Source: a virus
IMG/VR virus record: IMGVR_UViG_3300050821_003974
Location: 1 to 43,362 of that record
Direction: 5' to 3' (one strand)
DNA length: 43,362 nucleotides
Part shown: positions 24,817-32,558 of the stretch, in pieces
Layout of the letters: each line of letters opens with the position of its first letter
Numbering within the stretch: position 1 is the stretch's first letter
Notes under the pieces: model-generated
Seen by the model: the letters and a program-made list of their open reading frames with translations, nothing else
The model's database searches: none
What the model was told of the DNA's origin: nothing
Program-made: the position numbers and the translations under genes

Positions 24817-25094
24817 TCCCTAAAAACGTGCGCGACCTCGCCATGAAGGAGACTCGGCCCATGGGGCATCTCGATAGTTTTGCGGAAGACGTCAACGAGA
24901 CCGTAGCCGACCTCAATAGGCAGTTTGAGAGCCTGAACGCGCGCAAGCAGAAGCTGCGGGAACGCGGCGCGGAAGTGGCTGCGGGCTGGGCGCAGCATTT
25001 CGATTCGCAGGAGGCTGCTCTCAGGGCAGCGGAAACAGCCTTGAACCGCATCTCCAACGTGCCGGTGTCGAAGGAGAAGAAAGATGGAGGATGA
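24813..25094 (+). CDS. Small coiled-coil protein
   Basis: This 93-residue protein starts at an ATG overlapping the preceding stop (ATGA). Most of it is predicted coiled coil (VADLNRQFESLNARKQKLRE; EAALRAAETALNRIS), with a basic tail. An internal Met after AAGGAG at 24846 could be an alternative start (MKETRPMGH). The function is unknown; it lies between the largest virion protein and a Zn-ribbon gene. Confidence 0.65.
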   Translation: MIPKNVRDLAMKETRPMGHLDSFAEDVNETVADLNRQFESLNARKQKLRERGAEVAAGWAQHFDSQEAALRAAETALNRISNVPVSKEKKDGG

Positions 25095-25272
25095 AGTCAT
25101 CGCCATGCAGCTGACCTGCTCGCGCTGTGGCCGCACGGTGAAAAACGATCTTCCCCGTCCGCAGATGCCGACGCAGGTCGAATTTCTCAAGCACCTGCGC
25201 GACGCGGGGTGGAGCATTGCCGAGGTTCCCAACTCCAAACAGATGTGCCTGAAGTGCGCCTCCTCCTCGTAG
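25084..25272 (+). CDS. Zinc-ribbon small protein
   Basis: This 62-residue protein starts at ATG 25084 after AAGGAG at 7 bases. It has a treble-clef or ribbon-like pair of motifs, CSRCG near the N-terminus and CLKC near the C-terminus, able to bind one zinc. It overlaps the preceding gene by 11 bases and the PurD-like gene by about 28, which suggests coupled translation. Its role is unknown; perhaps it is an accessory of the ligase that follows. Confidence 0.62.
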   Translation: MEDEVIAMQLTCSRCGRTVKNDLPRPQMPTQVEFLKHLRDAGWSIAEVPNSKQMCLKCASSS

Positions 25273-26570
25273 ACCCGCAGGGCGCCTCGCTAGACATCGC
25301 CATGCGGGCGCACCGCGACGGCCATGACGTGATGATGGTCATCCGCGACACGCCCAAGACCGCCAACATCGGCAAGGGCATCATCAAGGTCGTGGACGGC
25401 GTCGACATCCAACGCCACCTGAAATGGGCCGAGCTCGTCGTGCTCGCCGACAACACCCGCTGGCTGCAAGACGTGGACGCTTACCGCGCCGCCGGCGGGC
25501 TCGTGGTCGGTCCCTCCAAGGAGGCCGCGGACTGGGAGCTTGACCGCGAGATCGGCCAGCAGGTCATGCGAAAGGTCGGCATCACAGTGCCGCCCTACCG
25601 GACCTTCAGCGACTATGATTCGGCCATCGCCTTCGTCAAGAAGGAAGACCGCCGATTCGTCTCAAAGCCTTCGGGTGATGCTGATAAGGCCCTCTCCTAC
25701 GTCTCCAAGACCCCCGCCGACATGGTCTACATGCTGGAGCGATGGAAGAAGTTCGGCAAGCTGAAGGGCGACTTCATCTTGCAGGACTTCAAGGCCGGCA
25801 TCGAGATGGCCGTCGGCGGCTTTTGGGGCCCCGGCGGCTTCAACGAAGGCTGGTGCGAGAACTTCGAGTTCAAGAAGCTGATGAACAGCGACCTTGGCGT
25901 GGCCACGGGTGAGCAGGGCACAGTGCTGCGCTTCGTCCGGGTGTCAAAGCTCGCCCGGCGCCTGCTGACCCCCTTGCAGGAGGATCTGGAACGGATCGGC
26001 TACACCGGCTATATTGATGTAAACACGATCATCGACGAGAAGGGCAACATCTGGCCCCTTGAGTTCACGATGCGACCGGGCTGGCCGACGTTCAACATCC
26101 AGCAGGCGCTCAACGAAGGCGATACGGTCGAATGGCTGATGGATCTGGCGCAGGGCCGCGATTCCCGGAATTTCTCACTCGACCGCCTAGCGATCGGCGT
26201 CGTGCTGAGCATACCCGACTATCCCTACTCGCACATCACGAGGAAGGAAGTGACGGGGATTCCGATCTACGGGATCAAGCCGGGGATGTGGCAGCACCTC
26301 CACCCCTGCGAGATGATGCTGGAGGTCGCGGCCAACGACGTGGACGGAAAGATCCTCAACATGCCGATGCCCTGCACGGCGGGGGACTACGTGCTGGTGA
26401 TGACGGCGGTGGCGGACACCATCGCCCAGGCGAAGGAGACCGTCTATCGCCGCTTGAAGCGCTTGGTCGTGCCCAACTCCCCGATGTACCGGACAGACAT
26501 CGGGGACCGGTTGAGCAAGCAGTTGCCGCTCTTACAGAAGATGGGCTTCGCGTCAGGGATGACGTTTTAG
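25245..26570 (+). CDS. PurD-like ATP-grasp ligase
   Basis: This ~441-residue protein matches phosphoribosylamine-glycine ligase (PurD) in length and order. It has an N-terminal Rossmann-like strand (RLLLVDPQGASLDIAMRA), an ATP-grasp core (RFVSKPSGDADKAL, then FILQDFKAGIEMAVGGFW), the metal-ligand strand NIWPLEFTMRPGWP, and a C-terminal lobe ending GDYVLVMTAVADTIAQAKET and YRTDIG. Canonical PurD motifs are altered: no GGREHA, and the EFNxRFGDPE signature reads EFTMRPGWP. It may therefore use a different substrate. GTG 25245 or 25254 is the likely start; neither has a clear ribosome binding site. It is the last well-defined gene of the late operon. Nucleotide or DNA modification is possible but unproven. 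Confidence 0.72.
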   Translation: MPEVRLLLVDPQGASLDIAMRAHRDGHDVMMVIRDTPKTANIGKGIIKVVDGVDIQRHLKWAELVVLADNTRWLQDVDAYRAAGGLVVGPSKEAADWELDREIGQQVMRKVGITVPPYRTFSDYDSAIAFVKKEDRRFVSKPSGDADKALSYVSKTPADMVYMLERWKKFGKLKGDFILQDFKAGIEMAVGGFWGPGGFNEGWCENFEFKKLMNSDLGVATGEQGTVLRFVRVSKLARRLLTPLQEDLERIGYTGYIDVNTIIDEKGNIWPLEFTMRPGWPTFNIQQALNEGDTVEWLMDLAQGRDSRNFSLDRLAIGVVLSIPDYPYSHITRKEVTGIPIYGIKPGMWQHLHPCEMMLEVAANDVDGKILNMPMPCTAGDYVLVMTAVADTIAQAKETVYRRLKRLVVPNSPMYRTDIGDRLSKQLPLLQKMGFASGMTF

Positions 26571-26830
26571 ACGCCGGCAAGCTTGACCGGCTTGTCGATG
26601 TATCTCTGCGCGAGCTCGAAGAACTGCTCGAAATGCCGTGGGATCAAGACGATCCGAAGCTGAACTCAACCAAGTTAGCAGGCATTTCTGTTGTGCTGAC
26701 GACTCAGACAAAAGTCGACGATACTCGGCTGCGCAAGCGTCAGACGGACATGATGCCGCGCCTGCTGGAGATCCTGGCGCGCGAGGAGCGGAAGCTCCCG
26801 GTGCTCGATCTGGTGGCGAATCCGTCATAG
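26571..26830 (+). CDS. Conserved-looking ORF without a clear start
   Basis: This frame, shifted -1 from the PurD-like gene, reads DAGKLDRLVDVSLRELEELL and later LRKRQTDMMPRLLEILARE up to a TAG at 26830. The acidic-helical composition looks genuinely coding and recalls small helical phage proteins such as terminase small subunits. No ATG, GTG or TTG precedes the conserved-looking start. The only in-frame ATG (26633) lies inside it and has no ribosome binding site. One missing base near 26561-26568, where the ligase ends in ATGACGTTTTAG, would restore an ATG in this frame. A frameshift, sequencing error or ligase fusion are all possible. Confidence 0.5.
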
Positions 26831-26985
26831 AGGTTAGCCTAAGCTTGCGGGAACACACGAGAAACAGGACTGGCGAACCGATCTGCCAAGGGGTTGATTT
26901 TGCTCAAAGTGGGCGCTCGGTCAAGGAATCCAGCAATCTAGGTATTACAAAGGGTTATTTGCAGGTTCGCCAGAAGGGTTAGCCA
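26831..26985. other. Convergent gap, candidate attP
   Basis: This 155-base gap separates the end of the + strand genes from the 3' end of the integrase. CTGGCGAACC (26870-26879) and GGTTCGCCAG (26964-26973) are perfect inverted repeats, and AGGTTCGCC recurs at 26963-26971 and 26988-26996. Inverted and direct repeats beside an integrase are what arm and core sites look like, so this is the best attP candidate. No tRNA 3' end is visible here. The outer repeats could alternatively form a long-range bidirectional terminator. Confidence 0.4.
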
Positions 26986-28062
26986 CTAGGTTCGCCGCCT
27001 CCAATTGAGCAGCTTCTCCATGCCCATGGCGGCCATGAGCTCTTGCTCCGCTTCGCGGCTGTAGAGCTCCGCGTGCGCGATGCTGTCGTGCCCGAGCATG
27101 TCCATCAGCTGCCGGGTCGTCGCGCCGTGCTCTGCCAAGGCTTTGCCGAGCGTCTTGCGCAGGCCGTGCAGCGTGTATCCGGGCGGGATACCCGCTGCCC
27201 GCGCCCACCTCTGCATGCGCATACCCAGCGCCGCGGGGGAAAATGGCTTGCCCCATTGCGTCAGGACCACGAACTCGCGCTTGTCGAGACCCTCGACCGC
27301 GTCGAGCACCTCGCGCAGGTTCGGGTGGATCGGCAAGGTCAGGGACTTTAATGTTTTCTGCTGCACCATGCTGCTGGACGCAACCTTCAGATCCCTGGGC
27401 CGCACCTTGGTGACATCAGAGCGGCGATGGCCGAAGTAAAGCGCGAGCGCATAGACCAGCCGCGCCATTGAATCGATCGGCCAGTGGGCCTCGTATCTGT
27501 CCAGCATCTCGTCGGGCCATGCCTTCCAGCCCTTGTATTCAGGGCTGTACTTGATGCGGTACGTCGGATCGTTCTCCAGCCACTCCTGGTCGAGGGCTGT
27601 GCCGACCAGCTTGCGAATCACCCGCAGCAGGTGCGCCGCGGCATGCGGCGTGTCCGACCTGCGTGCGAGCAGCGCCTTGATGTGCCGGCGTTTGAGATCG
27701 GCGATGTCGACCTCTCCGAAAGCAAGCGCCTCACCCTCGACCACAGGCGTGGTCAGGAACCGTTCGATGATTCGTGTCTGCGCGGTCTTGATGTCAGGGC
27801 CGAGCGCCTGCCACTCCGGGTCTTCGGTCTTCAGGAGACGCCAGCAGGCCTTCAGGGATCGCGGCGATGCCGCGGTCGGCAACCGGTGGACAGTGGCGGG
27901 TTTGTGCTCCCTGCCCTCCACAGCCGCCATGTACGCGGCCTCGAACTCGGGGTGGCCGGGGGCGTGCGGGAGCTGGATGGTTTTCTTGCCGCGTCGAAAC
28001 CGCCAGCGGCGTTTGTCGTGGCGGTCAAGGTACGATCCGGCGCCGGGGTAATCGTCGGTCAT
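26986..28062 (-). CDS. int: Tyrosine-family integrase
   Basis: This 358-residue site-specific recombinase is needed for insertion and excision of the prophage. Residues ~60-170 form the SAM-like core-binding domain. The catalytic domain shows Arg213 or Arg214 in YFGHRRSDV, Lys236 region, His299-x-x-Arg302 in YTLHGLRKT, His325 in MLGHDS, and the nucleophile Tyr334 in HAELYSREA. The set is complete, so it is probably active. The ATG overlaps the stop of a small lipoprotein gene (ATGA). The 3' end lies next to a repeat-containing gap that may be attP. It is the last gene of the leftward unit. Confidence 0.93.
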   Translation of the reverse strand: MTDDYPGAGSYLDRHDKRRWRFRRGKKTIQLPHAPGHPEFEAAYMAAVEGREHKPATVHRLPTAASPRSLKACWRLLKTEDPEWQALGPDIKTAQTRIIERFLTTPVVEGEALAFGEVDIADLKRRHIKALLARRSDTPHAAAHLLRVIRKLVGTALDQEWLENDPTYRIKYSPEYKGWKAWPDEMLDRYEAHWPIDSMARLVYALALYFGHRRSDVTKVRPRDLKVASSSMVQQKTLKSLTLPIHPNLREVLDAVEGLDKREFVVLTQWGKPFSPAALGMRMQRWARAAGIPPGYTLHGLRKTLGKALAEHGATTRQLMDMLGHDSIAHAELYSREAEQELMAAMGMEKLLNWRRRT

Positions 28063-28241
28063 GAGCGCTTAGGTATCATCCAGCGCCAACCGGATTCGCA
28101 TCCTTTATCTACTGTAAGAACGCTTCCGACTGGAAGGGCGCTTGGTTTGATGGTGCTCCAATTGGCGCCTGGCCCGACATCGGATGGACTAATACAGGAA
28201 CTGGTGAGAAGCCCGAGCCAAATTAGTGCAGACTGTATCAT
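28059..28241 (-). CDS. Small lipoprotein coupled to the integrase
   Basis: This 60-residue protein starts at ATG 28241 after GGAGG. The N-terminus MIQSALIWLGLLTSSC has a hydrophobic core and a lipobox-like TSSC, although the usual positive charge near the start is missing. The mature part has a second Cys and a basic end (GWRWMIPKRS). The stop overlaps the integrase start, so the two are made together in a lysogeny-related operon. Small lipoproteins beside integrases often act in superinfection exclusion, which is a hypothesis here. Confidence 0.55.
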   Translation of the reverse strand: MIQSALIWLGLLTSSCISPSDVGPGANWSTIKPSALPVGSVLTVDKGCESGWRWMIPKRS

Positions 28242-28264
28242 GATGGTCCTCCAGATGTGAGACG

Positions 28265-28504
28265 CTACCCCGCCTCCAGCATGCGGTCCAGCGGGTTGAT
28301 CCGCCTGTCGTCTGGCAAATCGGTGAATGCCGCCTCGACCCGCAAGCGGTCCCAGATCACCCGGCCGTCGACCCGCTTGGGGCGGGGCATGCGGCCGTCC
28401 GCAACCATCTCGTCGAACTTGGTGACACCCACACCGACATAGCGCGCGGCCTCGTCGCGCGACATGCCGCGCGGAGGGTATGCTAGGGGGTCGGAGTGTG
28501 TCAT
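28265..28504 (-). CDS. Excisionase-like HTH protein
   Basis: This 79-residue protein has a MerR/AlpA-type helix-turn-helix: SRDEAARYVGVGVTKFDEMV (~15-34) followed by the wing GRMPRPKRVDGRVIWDR. This is the pattern of recombination directionality factors and AlpA-like regulators. The ATG at 28504 overlaps the preceding stop (ATGA), which favours it over an internal Met at 28465. Location two genes before the integrase supports a role in excision or in integrase control. Confidence 0.8.
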   Translation of the reverse strand: MTHSDPLAYPPRGMSRDEAARYVGVGVTKFDEMVADGRMPRPKRVDGRVIWDRLRVEAAFTDLPDDRRINPLDRMLEAG

Positions 28505-28608
28505 GGCACCACCGAAGAGTACGCGCCCCAGGCGAGCGCCAGCAGCGCCGCGGCAACAACTACGCCAGCCACCACTCGCCGAAACGGGACGCGCCCATGG
28601 AGATTCAT
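28501..28608 (-). CDS. Tiny single-span membrane peptide
   Basis: This 35-residue ORF starts at ATG 28608, two bases after the preceding stop, and ends overlapping the excisionase ATG. The basic N-terminus (MNLHGRVPFRR) is followed by one hydrophobic helix (VVAGVVVAAALLALAWGAY). The tight coupling on both sides supports it; the ribosome binding site is weak. A regulatory or exclusion peptide is conceivable, but nothing specific is known. Confidence 0.5.
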   Translation of the reverse strand: MNLHGRVPFRRVVAGVVVAAALLALAWGAYSSVVP

Positions 28609-28610
28609 GT

Positions 28611-28778
28611 TCACGAAGCCTTTTCGCAAGACGCCTTGCCGCTGTACGCCTTGAACGTCGGATGCTGCTCGACCTGATGGAGCACCTGCAGGCAGGCTTC
28701 CTTGGTCGCGAACTTGACCTTGTCCGGGTAGATCACCTGGCCGTTGACGATAGCGGTAATAAGCAAGACCCAAGTCAT
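28611..28778 (-). CDS. Small exported protein
   Basis: This 55-residue ORF starts at ATG 28778 after a strong AAGGAG. It has a short hydrophobic N-terminus (MTWVLLITAIVNGQ) and a polar part with two Cys (KEACLQ; KASCEK) that could form a disulfide. Similar in style to the protein at 36277-36450. Its start overlaps the end of the decayed methyltransferase frame, so it could be coupled to that frame. The function is unknown. Confidence 0.6.
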   Translation of the reverse strand: MTWVLLITAIVNGQVIYPDKVKFATKEACLQVLHQVEQHPTFKAYSGKASCEKAS

Positions 28779-29326
28779 CTCTGCATCTCCTTCTCACATG
28801 GTTGCGCGGATGAACGCCGCCGCCGGCCGGAGGTCGATGGCATTGCCGAGGGCGCGCAGCTTAGATGGTCCGCACCCGCGCTCGCGGCCTCGACAGGGAT
28901 TGCCCCCACGGCGTAGCCCATGGCTTCCAGGTCACCTCGCACAAGTCGGAGCCATTCAGCAGCGCTCGCAACCTGCTCTCCATAGACCTTTGCAGGGCGG
29001 CGCTGCTCGATGAGATATTGCCAGTACGGCCAGAGGTGCCGCTCGTCAGCAAACCCGCCTTGCTTGCCTGCGAGGGAGAAAGGCTGGCAAGGACAGCTTC
29101 CCGTCCAAACTGCTCGATGATCCGGCCAACCCGCGAGACGTAGGGCTCCACTCCACCCGCCGAGACCAGCGAAGAAGTGGCACTGCGTGTAGCCGTCCAG
29201 ATCGGCAGGTCTAACGTCGGCAATTGACCGGGTGTCAACATCGCCATCTGCGATAAGCCCTTCCTGAATGAGATTGCGAAGCCACTGCGCCGCGTAGGGA
29301 TCGATCTCGTTGTAGTAGGCGGTCAG
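28775..29326 (-). pseudogene. Decayed C5-cytosine DNA methyltransferase
   Basis: The frame starts at a CTG (29326) overlapping the primase stop, 8 bases after AAGGAG, and reads TAYYNEIDPYAAQWLRNLI. Motif I (FFAGLGGWSGALRLAGW), catalytic motif IV (GSCPCQPFSLAGK) and the motif VI region (VYGEQVAS) are present. After GYAVGAIPVEAASAGAD the homology stops. The rest of the catalytic domain and the target-recognition domain (~200 residues, motif VIII on) are missing. The family C-terminus, LRALGNAID then AAAFIRATM, is present but in a different frame, ending at 28794. A deletion plus frameshift therefore removed the middle. As it stands a 183-residue inactive protein would be made. Confidence 0.8.
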
Positions 29327-32325
29327 CGCTGCATCTCCTTGATCCGCTCTGCGCGGCTTTTGTTCGGTGGATCGGGCAGCGCCTCCTCCAGCGAAGCGAC
29401 GACACCCGACACCAGCGGGTTGGCCATGTTGATGGTGATGCTTGGCGTCTGGCCGGAAGCCAGATCCGTGCCGGCGCCGAGCGTGACCTTGCGAACCTCG
29501 CCGAGCACGACGCCCTGCTTCTTCAGCGTGTCGAAGAAGTTGCGGGTGTTGACACCTGACTTCACCAGCCAGCGCTTCAGCGCCCCCTCGGACAGGAACA
29601 GTCGCTTGTTCTCGACCTCGTAGCGCACCAGCAGCTGGCGCGACGGAGCGCGCAAGATGGCCGAGCGCTGGCCATGCTTGAACTCGCAATTGACGATCAG
29701 CGTGTCGAGGTAGAACTCCGACAGCGCCGCGGCCAGCGCGGAAGATGCATCGCTCGGAGCGGCCCCGCGGATCGAGCCCGCGCCTTCGGACACATAGTCG
29801 ATCAGCCATTTGATGATGCGGTCCATCGAGAACTCGATGAGCCCCATCCCCTCCACGATCTTGCCGGCCGCGATGATCGACACCAGGAGCCGCACCCAGA
29901 ACCGATGCTTCTCCTCCAGATTTGCCGCCTTGCGGATCTCGGACGACCACAGCGGGATGTTGGAGCGTATCCACTCCACGATCTCGGGCTGCACCAGCTT
30001 CTTGATGTAGGCATCGCCTGCGAAGCCGTGGTTGAAGTTCAGCTCGCGGCGGATCTCCTCGAAGTCTTCCTTCTGGACGTGCGGCGGCAGCTCCGTGGTG
30101 AACTCAAGGATGCGCGCGGCCGGCGCATCCGAGGTGTTCATGTTTGAGAGGATGTCGACGAGCGAGGTGTTCGAGGCCGTGAGCAGGATGGTCTGCCATT
30201 CCGATTTGTTGATCTTCAGTCCGCCTTCCGCGGTGCCCCGGTCCTTGTCGGTGCCGTTGGTGAAGGTGAGGACGAACTCGCGAATGAGTTCAGGATCGCG
30301 CTGGTGCAGCTCGTCGAACGTACAGGGGAGGTTTCCGAGCACTCCTAGCTTCAGCCCCTTGGCAACGCGCGTGTCGGTCTCGTCAAGTTTTAGGCCCTTG
30401 TGCTGCCCCCAGATTGAAGCTGCTGCTTCGAGCGCCGTAGTTTTTCCCGATGCCGTGCGATCTGAAACAAAAGAAACGATAGCACCGCCTTCTCCCTCCG
30501 CGTGGAATCGCATGAGAGGAGCCGCAAAGCCGCATAGTACTGCGAGGGATTGATGCTCAAGACCTGCAGCAAAGAGCTTGTTAGCAGCCTTCTGCCATCG
30601 TTCGAGAGATGCGCCTTTTTTGCTTTGAACGGAAAGATATTGGGCGCGGTGTTCGAGGGTTGGCGACCCCGTGGCGGGCAAGACTGACGTGGGGGTGTAG
30701 AGCCGCTTGCCGACGAGGAAGGATGTCTCGCCGTCTTTCCACCCGAACTGGTCATAGCGCTTCTCCACATCATTCTCCCGGTGCCAAAGGTCGACGGCGC
30801 CGCGCACGTATTTGCGCCAGAGCTCGCCGTCGTGGATGGTCACGCCCCTTTCGGCGAGCTCCGTCGTCGCGTCACGGCCAACCGCTTGCCGCGCGGTGAC
30901 GACGATGTCGCGCCATTCCGAGCGGGCTTTCTTTTCGCGGAAGACGAGACCGTAGCGGCCTTCGTCGATTTCGGCGGTCTGGATCGCTTTGAGGTAGATC
31001 GGGTACTCGGAGACGAGCTCGTAGCTGATCCCGCCATTTTTGGCGCCGGTTCCATGGTGAAGTCGACCTTGGGCATCGTAGACGAAGTCGGCGGGCGGGG
31101 TTGGGAGCTGTACTGCCCCGTGCTGTACTGATAGTAGAAAATTAGCGTGTTGAGCTTTTTCCGCAGCGAATGGATCTGCTCCTGCTGCTCGGTCATGCGT
31201 GTCATCAGTGCGCGCACTAGCGCTGTCTCTCCCGAGCTGGATGGGAGAGGTGATCCGTCCTGAGTGACGGCATCCGACACATCCGGCTCGGTCGAGGCTT
31301 GCGAACTTGGCGCAGGTGGTAGGTCCGAAGCCTGCGAGCCGCTCAAGCTTTTCGTCAACAGCTGCGTGGTAGTCTCTAGCAGACCATGAATGCGCGACAG
31401 CCACGCCGTCTGCGCAATGGGCAAGAACTCCGAGGGCTGCATGCCAGAGAGGCTCGCTAACTCCAGCTGGGTCTTCCCGTAGGCGATCAATCTGTCGGCA
31501 GCTGCGTGCAACTGCTTCTGCGCTTGCGGGTCGGTCGTCATAGAGTCCGCCGAGGAGGTCGGCTCCGATGGTGTTTCTTGCAGGGTGTAGAGGTTGCACC
31601 AGCGGTGATGGCCCATCGGTGCTCGGCAGTACGTGCAGGCTGTGTACTTGTCCACCGAGTAGCCTCTCGAAGAGTTGGAGTGGATAGGGTCCGACCAGCG
31701 GACCAGCGACAACTTCCCTCAGTCCGTTCTTGCGGTGGTGGGTGCCAGGCGTTCGGAGTACCGACGATAAATCCGCAGTGCGAGTAGTGTCGACGTGAAG
31801 CCCGTGGTGATCAAAAAGTTTAGCGAGCCCGGTCGCATATCTTCGCCACGTCTCAGGACCCAGTGGCTCGCCCAGCGGCCAATAGAGATGCAGACCGTTA
31901 CCCGAGCCAACATATATTGGCGCTGGGAGACCACACACTCGGACGAATGCTGCAACATGCTCGGCCCCAGCCAGCTGTGTCGGATAAGGCTTGCCTTCTC
32001 CGCAGTCGACATCTGCCCAAAGCGCCTGGGCGTGGCATACGTTGTAGTGGGTCCTTCCCAGATGGCGCTGGGCTCTTGGTGCCCCTCTGGGGTCGTGGGC
32101 GTTAACCCGAAATGTCGAGCAGGCATGGTAGACGGTCCTTCCGGCGGCGTCGTTTTGTAGAAGGAAATACGCAAGCTCCTCATCGGTGGCGAAGAAGGTG
32201 TTGAACTTCTTTGCACCGTTGACGACATAGGCAATCCTAAACCCTTCGCGCGGCAGTACTCGCTTTAGGAACTCGACCGCTGCCTGCAACCTGTCGGAGG
32301 GCGCGGATTCGTGCTGGCCGTTCAT
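29323..32325 (-). CDS. AEP-type primase fused to a DUF927-like helicase
   Basis: This 1000-residue protein probably both makes primers and unwinds DNA at the phage fork. The N-terminal AEP-like primase/polymerase domain shows the metal pair WADVD (Asp105, Asp107) and the His motif GSGNGLHLYW (His146), then RTPGTHHRKNG. A Cys-rich PriCT/zinc-like region follows (TCAKFASLDRAGCVGCRH, ~337-354). The C-terminal P-loop ATPase has Walker A SDRTASGKTT (621-630) and Walker B CTFDELHQ (Asp671, Glu672), in a DUF927-type context. Long overlapping frames exist on the same strand within it, but the conserved motifs define this one. The start overlaps the HTH gene by 89 bases. Confidence 0.88.
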   Translation of the reverse strand: MNGQHESAPSDRLQAAVEFLKRVLPREGFRIAYVVNGAKKFNTFFATDEELAYFLLQNDAAGRTVYHACSTFRVNAHDPRGAPRAQRHLGRTHYNVCHAQALWADVDCGEGKPYPTQLAGAEHVAAFVRVCGLPAPIYVGSGNGLHLYWPLGEPLGPETWRRYATGLAKLFDHHGLHVDTTRTADLSSVLRTPGTHHRKNGLREVVAGPLVGPYPLQLFERLLGGQVHSLHVLPSTDGPSPLVQPLHPARNTIGADLLGGLYDDRPASAEAVARSCRQIDRLREDPAGVSEPLWHAALGVLAHCADGVAVAHSWSARDYHAAVDEKLERLAGFGPTTCAKFASLDRAGCVGCRHSGRITSPIQLGRDSASARTDDTHDRAAGADPFAAEKAQHANFLLSVQHGAVQLPTPPADFVYDAQGRLHHGTGAKNGGISYELVSEYPIYLKAIQTAEIDEGRYGLVFREKKARSEWRDIVVTARQAVGRDATTELAERGVTIHDGELWRKYVRGAVDLWHRENDVEKRYDQFGWKDGETSFLVGKRLYTPTSVLPATGSPTLEHRAQYLSVQSKKGASLERWQKAANKLFAAGLEHQSLAVLCGFAAPLMRFHAEGEGGAIVSFVSDRTASGKTTALEAAASIWGQHKGLKLDETDTRVAKGLKLGVLGNLPCTFDELHQRDPELIREFVLTFTNGTDKDRGTAEGGLKINKSEWQTILLTASNTSLVDILSNMNTSDAPAARILEFTTELPPHVQKEDFEEIRRELNFNHGFAGDAYIKKLVQPEIVEWIRSNIPLWSSEIRKAANLEEKHRFWVRLLVSIIAAGKIVEGMGLIEFSMDRIIKWLIDYVSEGAGSIRGAAPSDASSALAAALSEFYLDTLIVNCEFKHGQRSAILRAPSRQLLVRYEVENKRLFLSEGALKRWLVKSGVNTRNFFDTLKKQGVVLGEVRKVTLGAGTDLASGQTPSITINMANPLVSGVVASLEEALPDPPNKSRAERIKEMQR

Positions 32326-32539
32326 GTGAGGAGACCCCCCGGAGGTCTTCGAAGTCCTTGATGCAGTGCTGCAGTAGTCTCAATGAGTGCTCTGCATCTC
32401 GACCAGCGTAGCGGGGGTCCCTCTTGTCCACAACCCACGAGCGGACTGTCGAGTAGGGGCGATCGAACCAGTGCTGGAGGTCTGCAGTCGACAGGTTTCC
32501 CTGTCGCTGCAGTGCAAGCAGTCGCCTGACAAATGACAT
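32237..32539 (-). CDS. HTH DNA-binding protein
   Basis: This 100-residue protein starts at ATG 32539, after GGGGAT. An in-frame start at 32599 is rejected because it would lie in the upstream gene. FVRRLLALQRQGNLSTADLQHWFDRPYSTVRSW is a helix-turn-helix-like arrangement, with STVRSWV as recognition helix. The C-terminal basic third overlaps the primase start by 89 bases and may not be under selection of its own. It may regulate or load the primase. Confidence 0.6.
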   Translation of the reverse strand: MSFVRRLLALQRQGNLSTADLQHWFDRPYSTVRSWVVDKRDPRYAGRDAEHSLRLLQHCIKDFEDLRGVSSHERPARIRALRQVAGSGRVPKASTAARRV

Positions 32540-32558
32540 CTCAGATCCCCGATCGCGC

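Noticed and set aside
26565-26570. Programmed -1 frameshift at GTTTTAG joining the ligase to the next ORF
   Set aside because: The zero-frame codons ACG TTT do not make a canonical X XXY YYZ slippery heptamer, and no downstream pseudoknot is evident. Kept only as one possibility in the findings.
30840-31712. 290-residue same-strand frame inside the primase-helicase
   Set aside because: The overlapping primase frame carries conserved Cys and AEP motifs across this stretch. The alternative is Ser/Thr-rich, has no recognised domain and no start signal.
31719-32234. Second same-strand frame inside the primase domain
   Set aside because: The catalytic WADVD and GSGNGLHLYW motifs are in the other frame, and this one looks like a shadow.
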